Source of the DNA: Cydia pomonella
Taxonomy: Eukaryota; Arthropoda; Insecta; Lepidoptera; Tortricidae
Length of the DNA: 64,000 bases
Assembly: GCF_033807575.1 (NCBI RefSeq)
Contig: NC_084726.1
Span: 13,020,001-13,084,000 of the forward strand
Reading direction: 5' to 3'
Positions 10,885 through 22,070 of the stretch are shown here, piece after piece (the first letter of the stretch is position 1; each line of letters starts with the position of its first letter). A program made the position numbers and the translations under genes. The notes under the pieces were generated by a model. That model was not told the origin of the DNA. It saw nothing but the letters and a program-made list of their open reading frames with translations, and did no database searches.

Positions 10885-11142
10885 TTGGGCATATTTTCTT
10901 TTGTATATGAAATTTCAGTTTAGGGGTCGAGTTCTTAATATTTAGACTGAAAAGACTCGAGTTACTGCCAACACTAGACTCGGCTAGGTCCGTGTTTATT
11001 TTTAATATTCCCGCTAGCGTCCAGACTGGCGTGATTCCAGCACCTGCTGGTGGACAGCGAAGCATTAGAGTCGAATTTACATTTAAAACTATTTTGATTA
11101 ACTAATTCAATAAATTGGAAATTCGTTTCAACAATATTTAGT

Positions 11143-11480
11143 GGATTTTTTTTATAGTAGAGGAGGCAAACGAGCAGACGGATCACCTGATGGTAAGCGA
11201 TTACCGCCGCCCATGGACACCTGCAACACCAGAGGGGTTGCAAGTGCGTTGCCCGCCTTTAAGATGGGAGTACGCTCTTTTCTTGGAGGTTTGAAGGTCG
11301 TATCGATCCGGAAATACCGCAGGCGACAGTTCATTCCACAGTTTAGCTGTGCGAGGCAGAAAGTTCCTGGAGAAACGCACAGTTGAGGACTGCCAACCAT
11401 CTAAATGGTGAGGATGGAAATGTTGTCGGATATGGATATGTGGTCCAAGGCAAGAACGATTTTCTCGAGGGAGAGGTTTT
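11143..11480 (-). pseudogene. LINE ORF2 C-terminus (minus)
   Basis: Translating the minus strand gives [20 protein letters not shown], then [20 protein letters not shown] and [12 protein letters not shown] followed by a stop. This is the standard C-terminal line of a CR1/Jockey-group lepidopteran LINE. After the stop comes the terminal GCTTACCATCAGGTGATCCG and a short tail. The reverse transcriptase core is missing, so it is a 5'-truncated copy. It defines the coding side of the 3' ends found throughout the window. The plus-strand open frame here is a shadow. Confidence 0.7.
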
Positions 11481-11505
11481 AGGTACCGTTTCGGATTCTG
11501 AATAA

Positions 11506-11994
11506 ACCAGCATTACTGTTGCAGTATTATAGGGTTACATTGCTGCCGACTGCATTGCTGGTTGCAAATATAAAAAATCCGCACAGAAACCACGGTTTTG
11601 GCATTTGCGGCAATAATTTTGCAATACGATCGGCAGCATTAGGTAGTGCTGGAAATGGCTTTTTTATTTTTTTATTTTAACTTTATTGCACAAGATATAT
11701 ACAACAATGTACAAATGGCAGACTTAATGCCAAATAGCATTCTCTACCAGTCAACCATGAGGCAATCGAATATACTTATAAACTACATATATATTACAAC
11801 AATACAAACATACGTACATACACACTATAAATAATAATATTTTTTAATTTCTTGATAAAATAACCTTTTTACGTTTCCTATAGCAATGCAGTCGACTGTA
11901 ATACTATATACCTCAAATTTTTGAAATTTGCAGTAGCAGTGCAGTCGGCAGTAATGTCGCGCTGCAATACTGATGCAGTAATGCTGGTGCGGTT
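11506..11994. mobile_element. TIR element with a LINE fragment inside
   Basis: ACCAGCATTACTGTTGCAGT at the left matches, in reverse complement, ...ACTGATGCAGTAATGCTGGT at the right. Both arms continue through ACATTRCTGCCGACTGCA, giving inverted repeats of about 70 bp. A minus-strand LINE 3' fragment (about 11663-11830, with CAGACTTAATGCCAAATAGC) sits in the middle. Non-coding. Confidence 0.6.
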
Positions 11995-12545
11995 AAAATC
12001 ATAATGGTACCTTTACAATTTTGCGCGCTTCGTTGGTTTTATTTATAAAACACCTCGTTTTCAAACCGCGAACTTAAACGAACTAAATCAACTCCACCCC
12101 GCCGCTGTCCGCCGTCTTCCAATAAGTCAAATTCAATAATGTCTCCAAATGAAACGTCACATCGTCCGATTTTATATTTCCCCGACTCCCTTAATATTGT
12201 TTCAAAGAATTTCCTCGAATCAGCAACTTTAAGGTGAATTTTACCGGAGGTTTGGAGTTTAGATTTAACTTGGCGAAAGGTTTTGGCTTTCTTTTAATAT
12301 AATCTTGATTTATTATTGCCGTTTGTGAGACGAGTTGGACTGACTTTTAAAAAGATTAATTTAGGTTTTATGAATTTTTAGACTATGTATTCCCAGTATT
12401 TAATTTGGTAGGTATATTTGGCGTGTGTCTAATGGAGTCTGTCTTTTGGCTAATACGAGAATAATCAAACGCTTTAATCTATCGCGTTTTGTACATATAT
12501 TTAATGTCATTAATTCACCGGCATTAAATTGAAATTACCCGTTTT
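11995..12545. other. Unassigned sequence
   Basis: Mixed composition with a C-rich patch near 12090-12120; no recognised gene or repeat. Confidence 0.35.
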
Positions 12546-12547
12546 TG

Positions 12548-12826
12548 TTTACCGATTCGAAGAATGATTAAGACACGTTTAAGATCTTGGAAAGATCTTT
12601 AAAAGTCGATAACTAAACATGTCATAATTGATGTTTATTTCGATTCCGCTGTGCTCCCAATAAGATCTCTCTACGATATTTCTAACGTCAAAGTGACATT
12701 GGTTGCCCGAATCGAGCTGCTTCTGTCAATTATACGACATACAAACGATATCTAAATGAGGACTTATCTAAACCAGAACTTATCGTTATCATATCTCATT
12801 CTTCAAATCGGGCCGTACGTCTACCC
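12548..12826. mobile_element. MITE (CGGCCCGATTCGAA family)
   Basis: Runs from CCGATTCGAAGAATGATTAA to CTTCAAATCGGGCCG. A second copy at 45012-45229 shares the interior (TTTATTTCGATTCC, CCCAATAAGATCT, TGCCCGAATCGAGCTGCTTC), and 15128-15205 holds a left-end fragment. Confidence 0.6.
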
Positions 12827-14240
12827 CGAACATTTATATAAACTAATATCGGATAGATTAATATTTTTATAAGCTTTTATTTAACTTGCAATGTAACTAT
12901 GTATGTTTGTACGGGTCAAATCTTGCAAGATAAATTTGACCCACTTCCCGGTTTCCGAAGAAGCTGAAAATTTGCATACAAATGTAAGTCGGGTGACAAC
13001 GCAATACCATACCATCGAGTTGATTTGATGATGGAGACAGGTGGCTATAGGAACTCAGTGATAAAATAACGCAACGCAACCTAATTGTTTTTTAGGTTGT
13101 TAGAATTGTCTCGATGAGTATTATTTGCCTGTGGAAAGAGAGCAGTCAGCGATAGAACCTTGGTCCCAAAAATGAAATTATTGCCAAAAACTTATTTACC
13201 AATATCTCGCTTGACATGTTTCTGGGGCGTCAATCTTCCATGACCACGGCTAGTACCTCGGGTAGACCCGTTATATTAATCACATTAAATATGTAGTAAT
13301 TATAATGGAGCTGGAAATGGCTATTTTTAGTTATCTTTGTTTATAGTAGTACTACTTTAGCGCTTAGTTTGAATTTTTGCCTATGTACAGCTATGTAGTA
13401 TGTACTATGTATGTAGGAATTTGATTTGATTTGATCTCATTTCCAGTATTAGCTGAGATGACGCTTTGTTGAGTGTGCGATCAAATGTCACAATGTCGGT
13501 TGTAACATGAGGTTCCTGAACACATCATAGAGCTTAGAATATTTGTGTAGATAAAGCAGTGTATGTACCTTCCTCGGTTTGTCAGAAATATTAGAAATAT
13601 TAGTAAAAGTAAAAAGTAACGTAAAATATTCTTTATTGCACCACAAAGAAATATTGTATGAAGCCTGGTCCAAAAACCAACAGTGATGAGAGTTAGGTCA
13701 TTAGATAGGTATCTCTTTGTGCTTTATTTCATTATTTGGGCACCAAACGGAAATCCACGGTAGAACTGAGATATTTTCATTTTAGTCAAAATGTCGACAC
13801 TCGTATTACCTAGGCAATAGGGGCACGAGTTCGCAATTCTTGTACCGCAATAATATTTAATGTTTTTCATCACACTTGTGACAACTAGATTTTAAACTAA
13901 ATAATTCTTAAATATGGTGACATTTCAAATATTTGTCCGCCATATTGTTAATTTGATAAGTTAGGCATCGAAGGCACAGATCCATCCGGCATTCAGCCAC
14001 GATTGAAAATTGTGTAAAAAATATTTTAAACTGCTATTCAACTAATCAAATGAAATAATTTTAGACATAAACAAAAATATTAAATTAAAAACGTCAATCT
14101 TTTCAAAAGTGAAAGTGGAACTCATTTATATCTTCTTGGTTCCTATGAATAAGTGACATAATTAAAAAAATGCCCATGGGCATCATGAAATTACAAAAAA
14201 TCTATTACCGACCGTGGGCATAATATTAAGAGAGGTATGG
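12827..14240. other. AT-rich sequence, no recognised element
   Basis: 1.4 kb with only chance-length frames. Confidence 0.35.
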
Positions 14241-14244
14241 GCAT

Positions 14245-14555
14245 TGTGAATGTCATCTGGCTTTGTGTGGTAGGGCACAGCCAGTGGATGTCATTCCAGA
14301 TCTAGAGCAGAGCCCAACTGGGGAAGTACCTCCACCTTACAGAAAACAGCAGCCAAATAACACTAGACCCTACTCATAGTGTTGTGTTCCTGCCGGTGAG
14401 TAAGGTTGCCAGAGCTCATCGAGGGGGGGGCGGGTTTAGGGTCGGCAACGCGCATGTGACTCCTCTGGAGTTGCAGGCGTACATAGGCTACGGAGACTGC
14501 TTACCATCAGGCGGGCCGTGTGCTTGTTTGCCACCGACGTAGTATAAAAAAAAAA
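14245..14555 (+). mobile_element. LINE/SINE 3'-end composite with a conserved short reading frame
   Basis: Good plus-strand copy of the commonest repeat here. It contains a stretch reading DVIPDLEQSPTGEVPPPYRK and ending NNTRPYS-stop, then TGTTGTGTTCCTGCCGGTGA, GGTTGCCAGAGCTC, GGTCGGCAACGCGCATG, GACTGCTTACCATCAGGCGG and an A-rich tail. A 1-nt deletion near 14281 breaks the frame that is continuous in the 40.8-kb copy. Other copies: 9186 (-), 40545 (-), 42095 (-), 50055 (+), 60735 (+). Confidence 0.7.
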
Positions 14556-14807
14556 ATACAGCTCATCCCAACTCAGTAAGCTGGCATACAATAACACCGT
14601 TTACGAGCGAGTGTGATAAAATTAGTTAGTCCATAGTTTAGTTTGCATCAAAATAAAGAAGAAGTTGTAATAATAGTTATTTATGATACAAGTGCAGAAA
14701 ATTGAAAGTTCGCAACGAGTGCTGATAAATTAAAACGCGACCGAAGGGAGTGTTTTAAATCAACACAAGTTGCGCATTACCTATTCGCACGTGTATTGTA
14801 CGTTTTA
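14556..14807. other. Unassigned sequence
   Basis: Contains phrases such as GCGACCGAAGGGAGTG that look like part of an interspersed repeat whose limits cannot be set. Confidence 0.3.
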
Positions 14808-14902
14808 CAGTACATATGGCTCTTTAAAGTTTCGACATATGCGCGGAAAGTGCTCATTCACTCACGCGTGCGGGAAAGTAGCACCATATGTACTGTAAAG
14901 AG
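14808..14902. mobile_element. Small MITE
   Basis: TTTTACAGTACATATGGC and its reverse complement-like end CACCATATGTACTGTAAA flank an unrelated 60-bp centre. Confidence 0.55.
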
Positions 14903-15127
14903 TACTATTTGTAATGTATTGTATTGTACGTTGTAATAGAACTGTTTAATAAAGATACACACGTATTCCTGTTAATGTGTCGGTTCGCATGTGCTACAAA
15001 GCGTCGCTCGCAATAGCGAAGGACATCAATCGTATGTACTCTAATTAAAACATGCCTCCTCAGAAGGAAATTGAAATTTGCGCAGGAGTACGGCCTACGC
15101 GGATACTGAGCGCTGGATGAGACTAAC

Positions 15128-15205
15128 GGCCCGATTCGAAGAATGATTAAGACACGTTTAAGATCTTGGAAAGATTTTTAAAAGATCGATAACTAAACGG
15201 CATAT
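15128..15205. mobile_element. MITE fragment (CGGCCCGATTCGAA family)
   Basis: CGGCCCGATTCGAAGAATGA followed by AGACACGTTTAAGATCTTGG duplicates the left end of the element at 12548; the right part is absent. Confidence 0.6.
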
Positions 15206-15868
15206 CAAAACTGACACACGTTGTCAGTTACGAGAAGTTAACAACTACTTTGCACCGTTACTCGTATAAATAATTAACTACTCCTATTTGCAGAAAACTA
15301 CTGTTTACAAACCACATGGAATGGATTATAAACAGACATAGAAGTTTTTGTGGCAAGAACAACGAGTGCTTGAGAAAAAGAAACATCGACAAATAATAAT
15401 ATCTATAAGTCAGTCATAGATTAATAATTAAAAGATGTAAATTCTACCTGCTGTAATTTACCGAATATTCAAGAACGCAAATCAATTACAAATCCGATCA
15501 TTATTTCTTTATTACATGTATTAAGTATTTAAAAATAAAAACGTAAACTGTAGAATACAATGTCAAAAAATAAGAAAACTACCAATGGGTATATCAAAGA
15601 AAATATCGAACGTGTTGTGTATTTCGCGGTAACTATATTTTAATACATGTTACAAATATCTATAACGCTAAGCTAATATCGATAATAGACGTGTCGATAT
15701 TTGATTTTGTTAATCACTTTATTTTGAAATCTTCTATGTCTGATTATAAATCTGTGTACCTATAGCCATCCTAACCTCTCTTCTCAATGGACTCCATACT
15801 GTAATGTCTTACCCCGCTTCATGTCTTTATATCCTTGTGCGCTAATGGGTGATGGAATTAGGTCGTGG
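15206..15868. other. AT-rich sequence with an inverted pair
   Basis: GATTATAAACAGACATAGAA (about 15316) and CTTCTATGTCTGATTATAAA (about 15732) are inverted relative to each other, 400 bp apart. They may be the ends of an unrecognised element. Confidence 0.35.
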
Positions 15869-16680
15869 ATGGCAATTTTTCATTCTGTCACTGCTCGCTT
15901 TAATAAGACGGCTCTAGTTCTTGGTATTACTTAGGATATTGCATGCGATGCTAGTGATGGGACTACCAGGTCCCGGGAATTATTTCCCCAGAAAGAATAA
16001 TATAACAATTTATATAACAATTATAAAAACAAAGGAAGTTATTAAGACAGCTTAGGATATTAAATACGATGGGGTAGTAATGACAATATTCCCAGGTCCC
16101 GGGAATAATTTCCCGAGAAACCCGAGAAACAGAATAAATGCATAATAATAATAATACGGAGGGCAATTTGTCTTTCTGTCACTATTCGCTTCAATAAGAA
16201 GGCTCTAGTTCTTGGTATTACTTAGGATATTGCATGCGATGGTAGTGATGGAACTACCAGGTCCCGGGAAATATTTCCCGTGAAAAAATAATGCATTAAC
16301 AATAATTATAAAAACGAAGGATGTTAATAAGACAGCTTAGGATATTAAATGCGATGAGGTAGTAATGACAATATTTCCAGGTCCCGGGAATAATTTCCCG
16401 AGAAACCGGATAAAAAGAAAAAAATCATAATAATAATACGGAGAACAATTTTTCATTCTGTCACTGCTCGCTTTAATAAGGCGGCTCTAGGTCTTGGTAT
16501 TACTTTGGATATTGCATGCGATGGTAGTGATGGAACTATCAGGTCCCGGGAAATACTTCCCGGGTAAGAAAAAAAAATGAAAAGAAAGGAAATTAATAAG
16601 ACAGCTCTAGTTCTTGGTATTACTTAGGAAATTACATGCGATGGTGTTGGACTCCCAGGTCCTGGAAAATATTTAATATT
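15869..16680 (+). repeat. ~285-bp tandem repeat with GGTCCCGGGAA core
   Basis: The opening phrase (G)CAATTTTTCATTCTGTCACT recurs near 15870, 16163 and 16445. Each unit holds two related halves ending in CCAGGTCCCGGGAATAATTT-CCCG, a palindrome-like core, separated by AATAAGACAGCTTAGGATAT and AATAATAATA runs. Nearly three units are present and the last is partial. Confidence 0.8.
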
Positions 16681-16737
16681 ATAACAATTAAAAATGTAAT
16701 ATATGATGAAATATATTCTTAAATTATACCTAAGGTA

Positions 16738-17215
16738 TAGTGTCAAATTTGTCAACGAGCTATGGAGCGGAGCATCCTGAACATCAAACTTAAAGACAAG
16801 ATATTAAAGAAACATTGATATTAGAAATAAAACAAATGTTATAGACGCTTTACAACATGCTAAACGCCTCAAATGGAAGTGGGCAGGCCACATAGCTCGC
16901 TACTCTGACAAAAGATGGACACTAAAAGCGACAACTTGGAAAGGTCCAGTAGGCAAGAGAAAACAAGGAAGGCCAAAAGAACGGTGGGTAGATGAGATAT
17001 CTCAAGTAGCCGGTACAAACTGGACAGAGATAGCCAAAGACCGAAGTGTCTGGAAAAATTTGGAGGAGACCTTTACCCGAACGGGACCTTAAATAAAACA
17101 TCAAATATTCATATACATACTCTTCATAGTTTCAACAATTTAAAGAAACAAATGTTTTTAATATATTGTATACTTTATTTAAGGAATAAAAAGGTTTATT
17201 ATTATTATTATATAG
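16738..17215 (+). pseudogene. RTE-type LINE ORF2 C-terminus and 3' end
   Basis: Frame text reads QRAMERSILNIKLKDK, then after a frameshift near 16815 NVIDALQHAKRLKWKWAGHI, ARYSDKRWT, GRPKERWVDEISQVAG, TNWTEIAKDRSVWKNLEE and a stop. This is the classic C-terminal signature of RTE-clade non-LTR elements (AMER-L, KWAGH-AR, GRP-RW-D, DR--W--L-E). After the stop an AT-rich UTR ends in a TTATTATTATTA tail, also typical of RTE. The reverse transcriptase core is absent. Confidence 0.75.
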
Positions 17216-18203
17216 TGTAAGCTCCTTTTGACACATTACAAATGATGATTTCCATCACGGAAACACTAGCGTAAATATGAAATTTCTTTTTGCATACAGG
17301 CTTCGAAAAACTTTTTAGTACGAGCATCTGTAACTTAAAAAAAAGATTACCGGTAATATCCCTTGCACATCACTAGGAGGGTGTAACGCGTTATACGCCT
17401 ATAAAATTTAATGAGAGTTTACGTTTTGACATGAATTACTTACTAAACACATAATCTTGGATAAACATCGACGCACAGCGTTTACGTGGCGTTTGTCAAT
17501 GTGTTTGTAACTTCACATCTTACGATATATACTCATAATATATATGTATACTAAGAAAGGTGTGGATGTTGATATACCGTGGGCTGAGAATACGTTTGTG
17601 TCATATCCATGTTTTAGCAAAATCGTTTTTTTAGTATTCCTAAAATAACAAAAACTATGTTATAATTGATTAATGTCAATTATGGTTACGTTTGTATAAA
17701 CGGTTTAAAAAAAACTTGTGCCATACTCGCATTTTACTATAGGATAATTTACACTCTGTTAACAGAAAATTATCACAAAAATTGTGACATATACAGAACT
17801 TTGTGTCATGTATAAAATAAACGTAGTAAAAATGTATCGAAAGCGGATGACGGCAGTAAAAATGCTTTTATTTCATGATTACCACTATGTATTCAAAAAT
17901 ATTTGTATAGTACTAAAATAGTATACATATGTGCCTAAATTATAAATAAATTGAATATTTCCTAAATATAAAACTTTTCAAAAATTCCAAGGCTGGACTA
18001 TATAATTTATAAAATATGGAACTAAATTGAATTAAGATATTTAGCATCGCCAGGCATAACCTTATATAACAAATTTAATGGCCTATCCCAATTCGAAGCA
18101 TACGCTTCCCATCGTGTTTCTAGCATTCCATCCCTAGGACCTAAAGTGTAGAGTAAATAACGTACATTTATCATGCGACATCCTTTTTCGGTAATTGAAA
18201 ACA
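17216..18203. other. AT-rich sequence, no recognised element
   Basis: About 1 kb of AT-rich DNA with no frames or repeats that I can assign. Confidence 0.35.
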
Positions 18204-18343
18204 AATATGTGACGTCCCGTGGGTAAAGGTACCTTATGGCGGTCGGCGCTTACGCTGTTACTAACGACACTCCAAATCTAATGCGATACTACGCGACTTA
18301 AGCGCCAACCGCCATAAGGTACCATTTCCCGAACGTCACATAT
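18204..18343. mobile_element. MITE with ~46-bp TIRs
   Basis: Left ATATGTGACGT and GGTACCTTATGGCGGTCGGC pair with the right end GCCAACCGCCATAAGGTACC and ACGTCACATAT. Short unrelated centre, no coding capacity. Confidence 0.75.
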
Positions 18344-18446
18344 TGCCTCCAAGTAATATTTGTTTGTGATATTTGAGATATTTGACTGAATAAAGATAGA
18401 ATTAATGGATACCCAAGGCTATGTCATCGTAATTGTTTAGGCTATG

Positions 18447-18593
18447 TAAAGCTCGACCAGAAATATATGATCATTGTCAAGAGGGCGCTGTTTCTCATGT
18501 ATAGGGTGACAGATCAGTTTAGTATGAAAAATTTAGTTCCATAGAAATTCCGCAACGTGGCGCGTGATCATAAATTACTGGTCAGGCTTTAAC
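18447..18593. mobile_element. MITE (AAAGCCTGACCAG family)
   Basis: TAAAGCTCGACCAGAAATAT and ATGATCA at the left are inverted at the right (TGATCATAAATTACTGGTCA, GGCTTTAA). The centre contains GAGGGCGCTGTTTC. Confidence 0.65.
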
Positions 18594-18656
18594 ATTTATG
18601 GACGAACTAGCGACTTGCCCCAGCTTCACACGGATAACACAAAACCTTACTTTTTA

Positions 18657-18978
18657 TCCTGTTAATTAACTCCCCATTCCATAAATATCGATATTTTTAC
18701 CTAAATTGTTTATTGAAAGTGCTCTCAAGAAATACTAGGTACTGAAGTTAATAATTAGCTGGTTTTTAAATTTTAAATGGACAACACTGAACACATATGC
18801 TGTTAATTAACTCCCCATTCCATAAATAACGATGTTAATTAACTCCCCATTCCATAAATACAGATATTTTTACCTAAATTGTTAATGAAAAGTGCCCTCC
18901 AGAAATACTAGGTACTGAAGTTAATAATTAGCCAGTTTTTAAATTCTAAATGGACAACACTGAACACATTGTTTAACT
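18657..18978 (+). repeat. Local direct repeats of a ~175-bp unit
   Basis: GTTAATTAACTCCCCATTCC starts units near 18660, 18801 and 18834, followed in the longer copies by ATTTTTACCTAAATTGTT, AGAAATACTAGGTACTGAAG and TGGACAACACTGAACACA. A diverged copy lies at 19935-20012. Confidence 0.75.
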
Positions 18979-20224
18979 CGGGTGAAAGGCACCATTTCAG
19001 CCTCGGACGATACGGGAGTAGAGATTTAAATATTTTATATATCCGTCTCGCTAACAGAAACGGCTCCTTAAACTAGTGCGATAAGGATCACGCCAGGTTA
19101 GGCGAAAAAATACTGCGTAAAAATCTCAAAAAACGATGTTTCTTACTCGACTGTTTTCTGCTCCAAAAATTTGAGATCTAAATGGTAATGAAATTATCTG
19201 TGTCGGACTGTCTTGATTTTTAGGTTAATAGGTGTCAGTTTGAATATCATGCTTCTCTTTGGGGTCTAGTAAATTAGGCCGTTTTTGCGAATATTTGAAG
19301 TGCACTAGCGCCTTAAGAAATAAAAACAGATATTAATAATAGTAATCTGTGTTGAAGAAATCATTGCTCTAGCTTCAAAAACCACGGAGGAAACAGTACG
19401 TTTGTATGGAGAAATGACTCCTGTTGCCTCTTATCAAATTATACACCTAGCTTTCTCAAGAAACACTCTAAATATGTCGACAATAGCGACAAATAATTTA
19501 CGTGAATTTACCCTTTGTTCTTTAAATACCTATTTTAATTATTAGTTATGCATATCTGACTTTTCCATTTGGATTTTTCTAGAATCATGGTACTAATTCG
19601 TTTTGATGGCATGAAAATTTTCAACGATAAACCAACTTCATTAAAACTTTATGTCCTTCATAAACTTTTCAATTATCAAATCATAAAAAATCACTAAATT
19701 GGACTATAATAACATTAATAACAGTTCACATAATTCATAATTTATGCAGAAGTCATATTATAATAGTTTGCTCAAGTCTTATAATCAATTTAAAGGTATT
19801 TTTCATTTCCCATGCTCTGCATCATTTTTTGCTTTAGAATATTGTACTTTCTATGTTACGTTCTTTTTCATTTCTTTAAGAAAAGCAATATAATATTGGT
19901 TTTAAATGGTTTTTTTATAACAATTTCCATTATATTAACTAACTCCCCATTCCATAAATAACGATATTTTTACCTTAATTGTTTATTGAAAGTAGCCTCA
20001 AGAAATACTACTGAAGTATTTGTGTTTTTTAATACCCATGTATTTTACTTTTCTCGTATTCGAAATTAAAACTAGAGTATTTAACGAATGAAAGGTACCA
20101 TTTCAGTCTCAGACAATTGGCGCTCGAACGCAGTGAGACTATCGACTGAAATGGGTGCTTTTCATCTCTTGGTTAACAATCTACTACTTTGTATGCCGAA
20201 CTAGCAGAATGAATGAAAAAAAAG
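18979..20224. other. AT-rich sequence with a fourth copy of the local repeat
   Basis: Holds the 19935-20012 copy (AACTAACTCCCCATTCCATA) and a hairpin-like ACCATTTCAGTCTCAGAC ... GACTGAAATGGGTG at 20097-20158. At 18995 a related ACCATTTCAGCCTCGGACG occurs. Otherwise unassigned. Confidence 0.4.
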
Positions 20225-20352
20225 TTAGAGCAAAAACTTTATTATTGAAATAGCTTTAAGCTTACAAAAAGTACACAATAAACAAAAGAACTCCAATCAA
20301 TAAGTCTTTGCCGTACAAATCGGCTCGCGAGCTTAAAGCTTGTTTTCAAGCT
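20225..20352 (+). repeat. Left flank: copy A of a local segmental duplication
   Basis: ATAAACAAAAGAACTCCAAT through GCTTGTTTTCAAGCT matches 37378-37485 with few differences. It is cut at AGCT (20349-20352) by the gypsy LTR. Confidence 0.8.
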
Positions 20353-20748
20353 TATGGGACATGCGCTCGCATCGACGGCCGGACGCAACTGAGGCGCGCG
20401 CAGGCGGCGCGCACGTATTTATGCAGCGGTTGGAGCGAGATGGAAGACAGGGCGTGCTACTCTCGCAAGCGACATTCTCTGCGGTAGTCCTGAATTGCTG
20501 TATTTTCTACTACCCACTTCATGCAACCGGCGATTGTGAGCGGGATAGAAGATATGCCATCGCACTCTAGAGAGGTGCGATTTACGTCAAAGGGTAGATT
20601 AGATTCTGTAGTTCTAAGATACCTATCTTTCTATTTTTTCGTAGGTTTAGGAATAGTATATAAGACGACGATACATTTCAATAAATGTTCATTATTTAAC
20701 TGACTAGACCGCTGTTTACACTGGACTCCTCCTACATGGACCCCCATA
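20353..20748 (+). repeat. 5' LTR
   Basis: Begins TATGGGACATGCGCTCGCAT and ends GGACCCCCATA. A GTATATAAGACG TATA-like box lies near 20656, and AATAAATGTTC near 20681 could be the polyadenylation signal. Aligned by eye to the 3' LTR it has the same length and differs at three positions, all within the last 43 bp. Confidence 0.9.
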
Positions 20749-20750
20749 TC

Positions 20751-20768
20751 TGGTGACCCGTCGACGCT
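20751..20768 (+). other. Primer binding site, tRNA-Trp type
   Basis: TGGTGACCCGTCGACGC follows the LTR after two bases (TC). It resembles the complement of the insect tRNA-Trp 3' end (TGGTGACCCCGACG) with a one-base insertion or change. CsRn1-group elements are known to use tRNA-Trp. Confidence 0.65.
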
Positions 20769-20774
20769 TAGAAG

Positions 20775-20845
20775 ATGTCTGACACCGAGGATGGAGCTCA
20801 AGGCAAGCGAAAAATGGAGAAAGAAAACGTGCTAGAACCAAATAC
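20775..20845 (+). pseudogene. gag N-terminus remnant
   Basis: ATG soon after the primer site opens MSDTEDGAQGKRKMEKENVL before the frame runs into inverted LTR sequence. The first 24 or so codons of Gag survive and the middle of gag is missing, its C-terminal third resuming at 34126. The junction lies in shared text around AAATACAGCAATTC, so microhomology may have guided the join. Confidence 0.6.
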
Positions 20846-21065
20846 AGCAATTCAGGACTACCGCAGAGAATGTCGCTTGCGAGAGTAGCACGCCCTGTCT
20901 TCCATCTCGCTCCAACCGCTGCATAAATACGTGCGCGCCGCCTGCGCGCGCCTCAGTTGCGTCCGGCCGTCGATGCGAGCGCATGTCCCATAGCACTCCC
21001 TCTCAAGCGAAGCGAATACGTTTCGTGACTCTGCCCGATCTCGTCACATACGTCTGAGTGTTTGG
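20846..21065 (-). repeat. Inverted gypsy fragment: LTR 5' part and 3' internal end
   Basis: Exact-looking reverse complement of about 36496-36706: LTR start through CGGTAGTCCTGAATTG, the purine tract (seen as CACTCCCTCTCAAGCG) and the end of pol (TCTGCCCGATCTCGTCACAT). It stops at AGTGTTTGG, where the 12.4-kb block begins; its continuation is at 33484. Confidence 0.85.
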
Positions 21066-21607
21066 CATGCCCTCCCATCTCGAACTAGTTATAATTATTT
21101 TCTAAATCGATATCAATAGATGGCGCCAAATGTCACAATCAGCCATTACGAAATTGTTATCCTTCATATTAAGAGATATTTAACGTGCCATAAATTAAAA
21201 ACACTATAAATGAAATGTAAACATTAATAACAACACGAATTCAATGCATTAATTTACAAAATTTGATACCACAATTATATTGCGATTTGCGAGTTTTGCG
21301 ACTGACTACGTTATGGGCAACAGCGCACGACGGATATAGCTGTCGAAGTAATAATGAATATCGTCACTAGATGGAGCCACCACGATTCTAGTACGTTTTA
21401 CGCATGAATCGAGTATTCAACTGGATCAGCCATGAGCGGTGGAGGGAAATGACCGAACGGGATAGTCTTATTTATCTTTCAGTAGGAGTAGCAAAGAAAG
21501 CGTTATTATTGTTTGTCCTTGTCACATAATGTTGAAATGTGAGGACATTTTTTTATTCCCACCGTGAATTTAGTATAGTTTGTGGTACCTACACATAACC
21601 CGACCAA
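21066..21607. other. Left end of the 12.4-kb block
   Basis: Unassigned; contains ATAGATGGCGCCAAATG (21116-21132) and CTAGATGGAGCCACC (21368-21382). Confidence 0.35.
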
Positions 21608-22070
21608 ATCTTATACCTTTAAACGAGCAATTCTTGTATATATATATATTTCCGGGATCTCGGAAACGGCTCTAAACGATTTTGCTAAAATTTGGTATAT
21701 GGGAGTTTTTGGGGGTAAACAATCGATCTAGATTAGTCTTATGTTTGGGAAAACGCGTGTTTTCGAGTTTTCATGCGTTTTTCTTTCGACGCAGAATATG
21801 GTCGCTAATTTCGTGTTGCCGGCCACTGTCCGTCTGGTCCAGCGGGTTAAGACGCGGACTGCTAAACGAGTGTTACGGGTTCGAATCTCGCCCGGTGACC
21901 AACTTTTTTTTGAAATATATGTTCAAGTTTATATATAATTTTTATTGTTTTAGACAAGTTTAATTTAGTAAAAAATGTAGTTAAGATTATCACCTATACA
22001 CCACCATATTACAATAAATAGTTGTAACCGAGCTAGCTCGGTCGCCCAGGTACTTATATTATAGATTATG
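21608..22070 (+). mobile_element. tRNA-Ser-like SINE / RTE-tail composite
   Basis: Shares with the inverted copy at 29396-29972: TAAACGAGCAATTCTTGTAT, GGAAACGGCTC, TTGGTATATGGGAG, then a tRNA-like core (CCGTCTGGTCCAGCGGGTTA as A box, ACGGGTTCGAATCTCGCCCG as B box, CTGCTAA anticodon-like). It ends ACACCACCATATTACAATAA and GAGCTAGCTCGGTCGCCCAG. It lacks about 100 bp present in the other copy between the tRNA-like core and the tail. Confidence 0.75.

Larger units (their letters stand above)
9623..10976. mobile_element. hAT-like TIR element carrying nested repeats
   Basis: The left end TAGTGTTGGAAACCTCAAGT and the reverse complement of the right end, TAGTGTTGGCAGTAACTCGA, share a hAT-style TAGTGTTGG terminus and subterminal GAGTCTTTT repeats. 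The flanking 8-mers GACCCTGC and GACTCGGC agree at 6 of 8 positions, compatible with an aged 8-bp duplication. No transposase frame remains. A SINE, a tRNA-like piece and a MITE lie inside. Confidence 0.55.

Noticed and set aside
20340..20703. Open frames over the gypsy LTRs (also 36558-36912)
   Set aside because: They lie in LTR sequence duplicated at both ends and show no protein family.
21830..21900. Functional tRNA-Ser gene
   Set aside because: Same core recurs inverted at 29.7 kb within a longer shared repeat and stems are imperfect; it is a SINE head.
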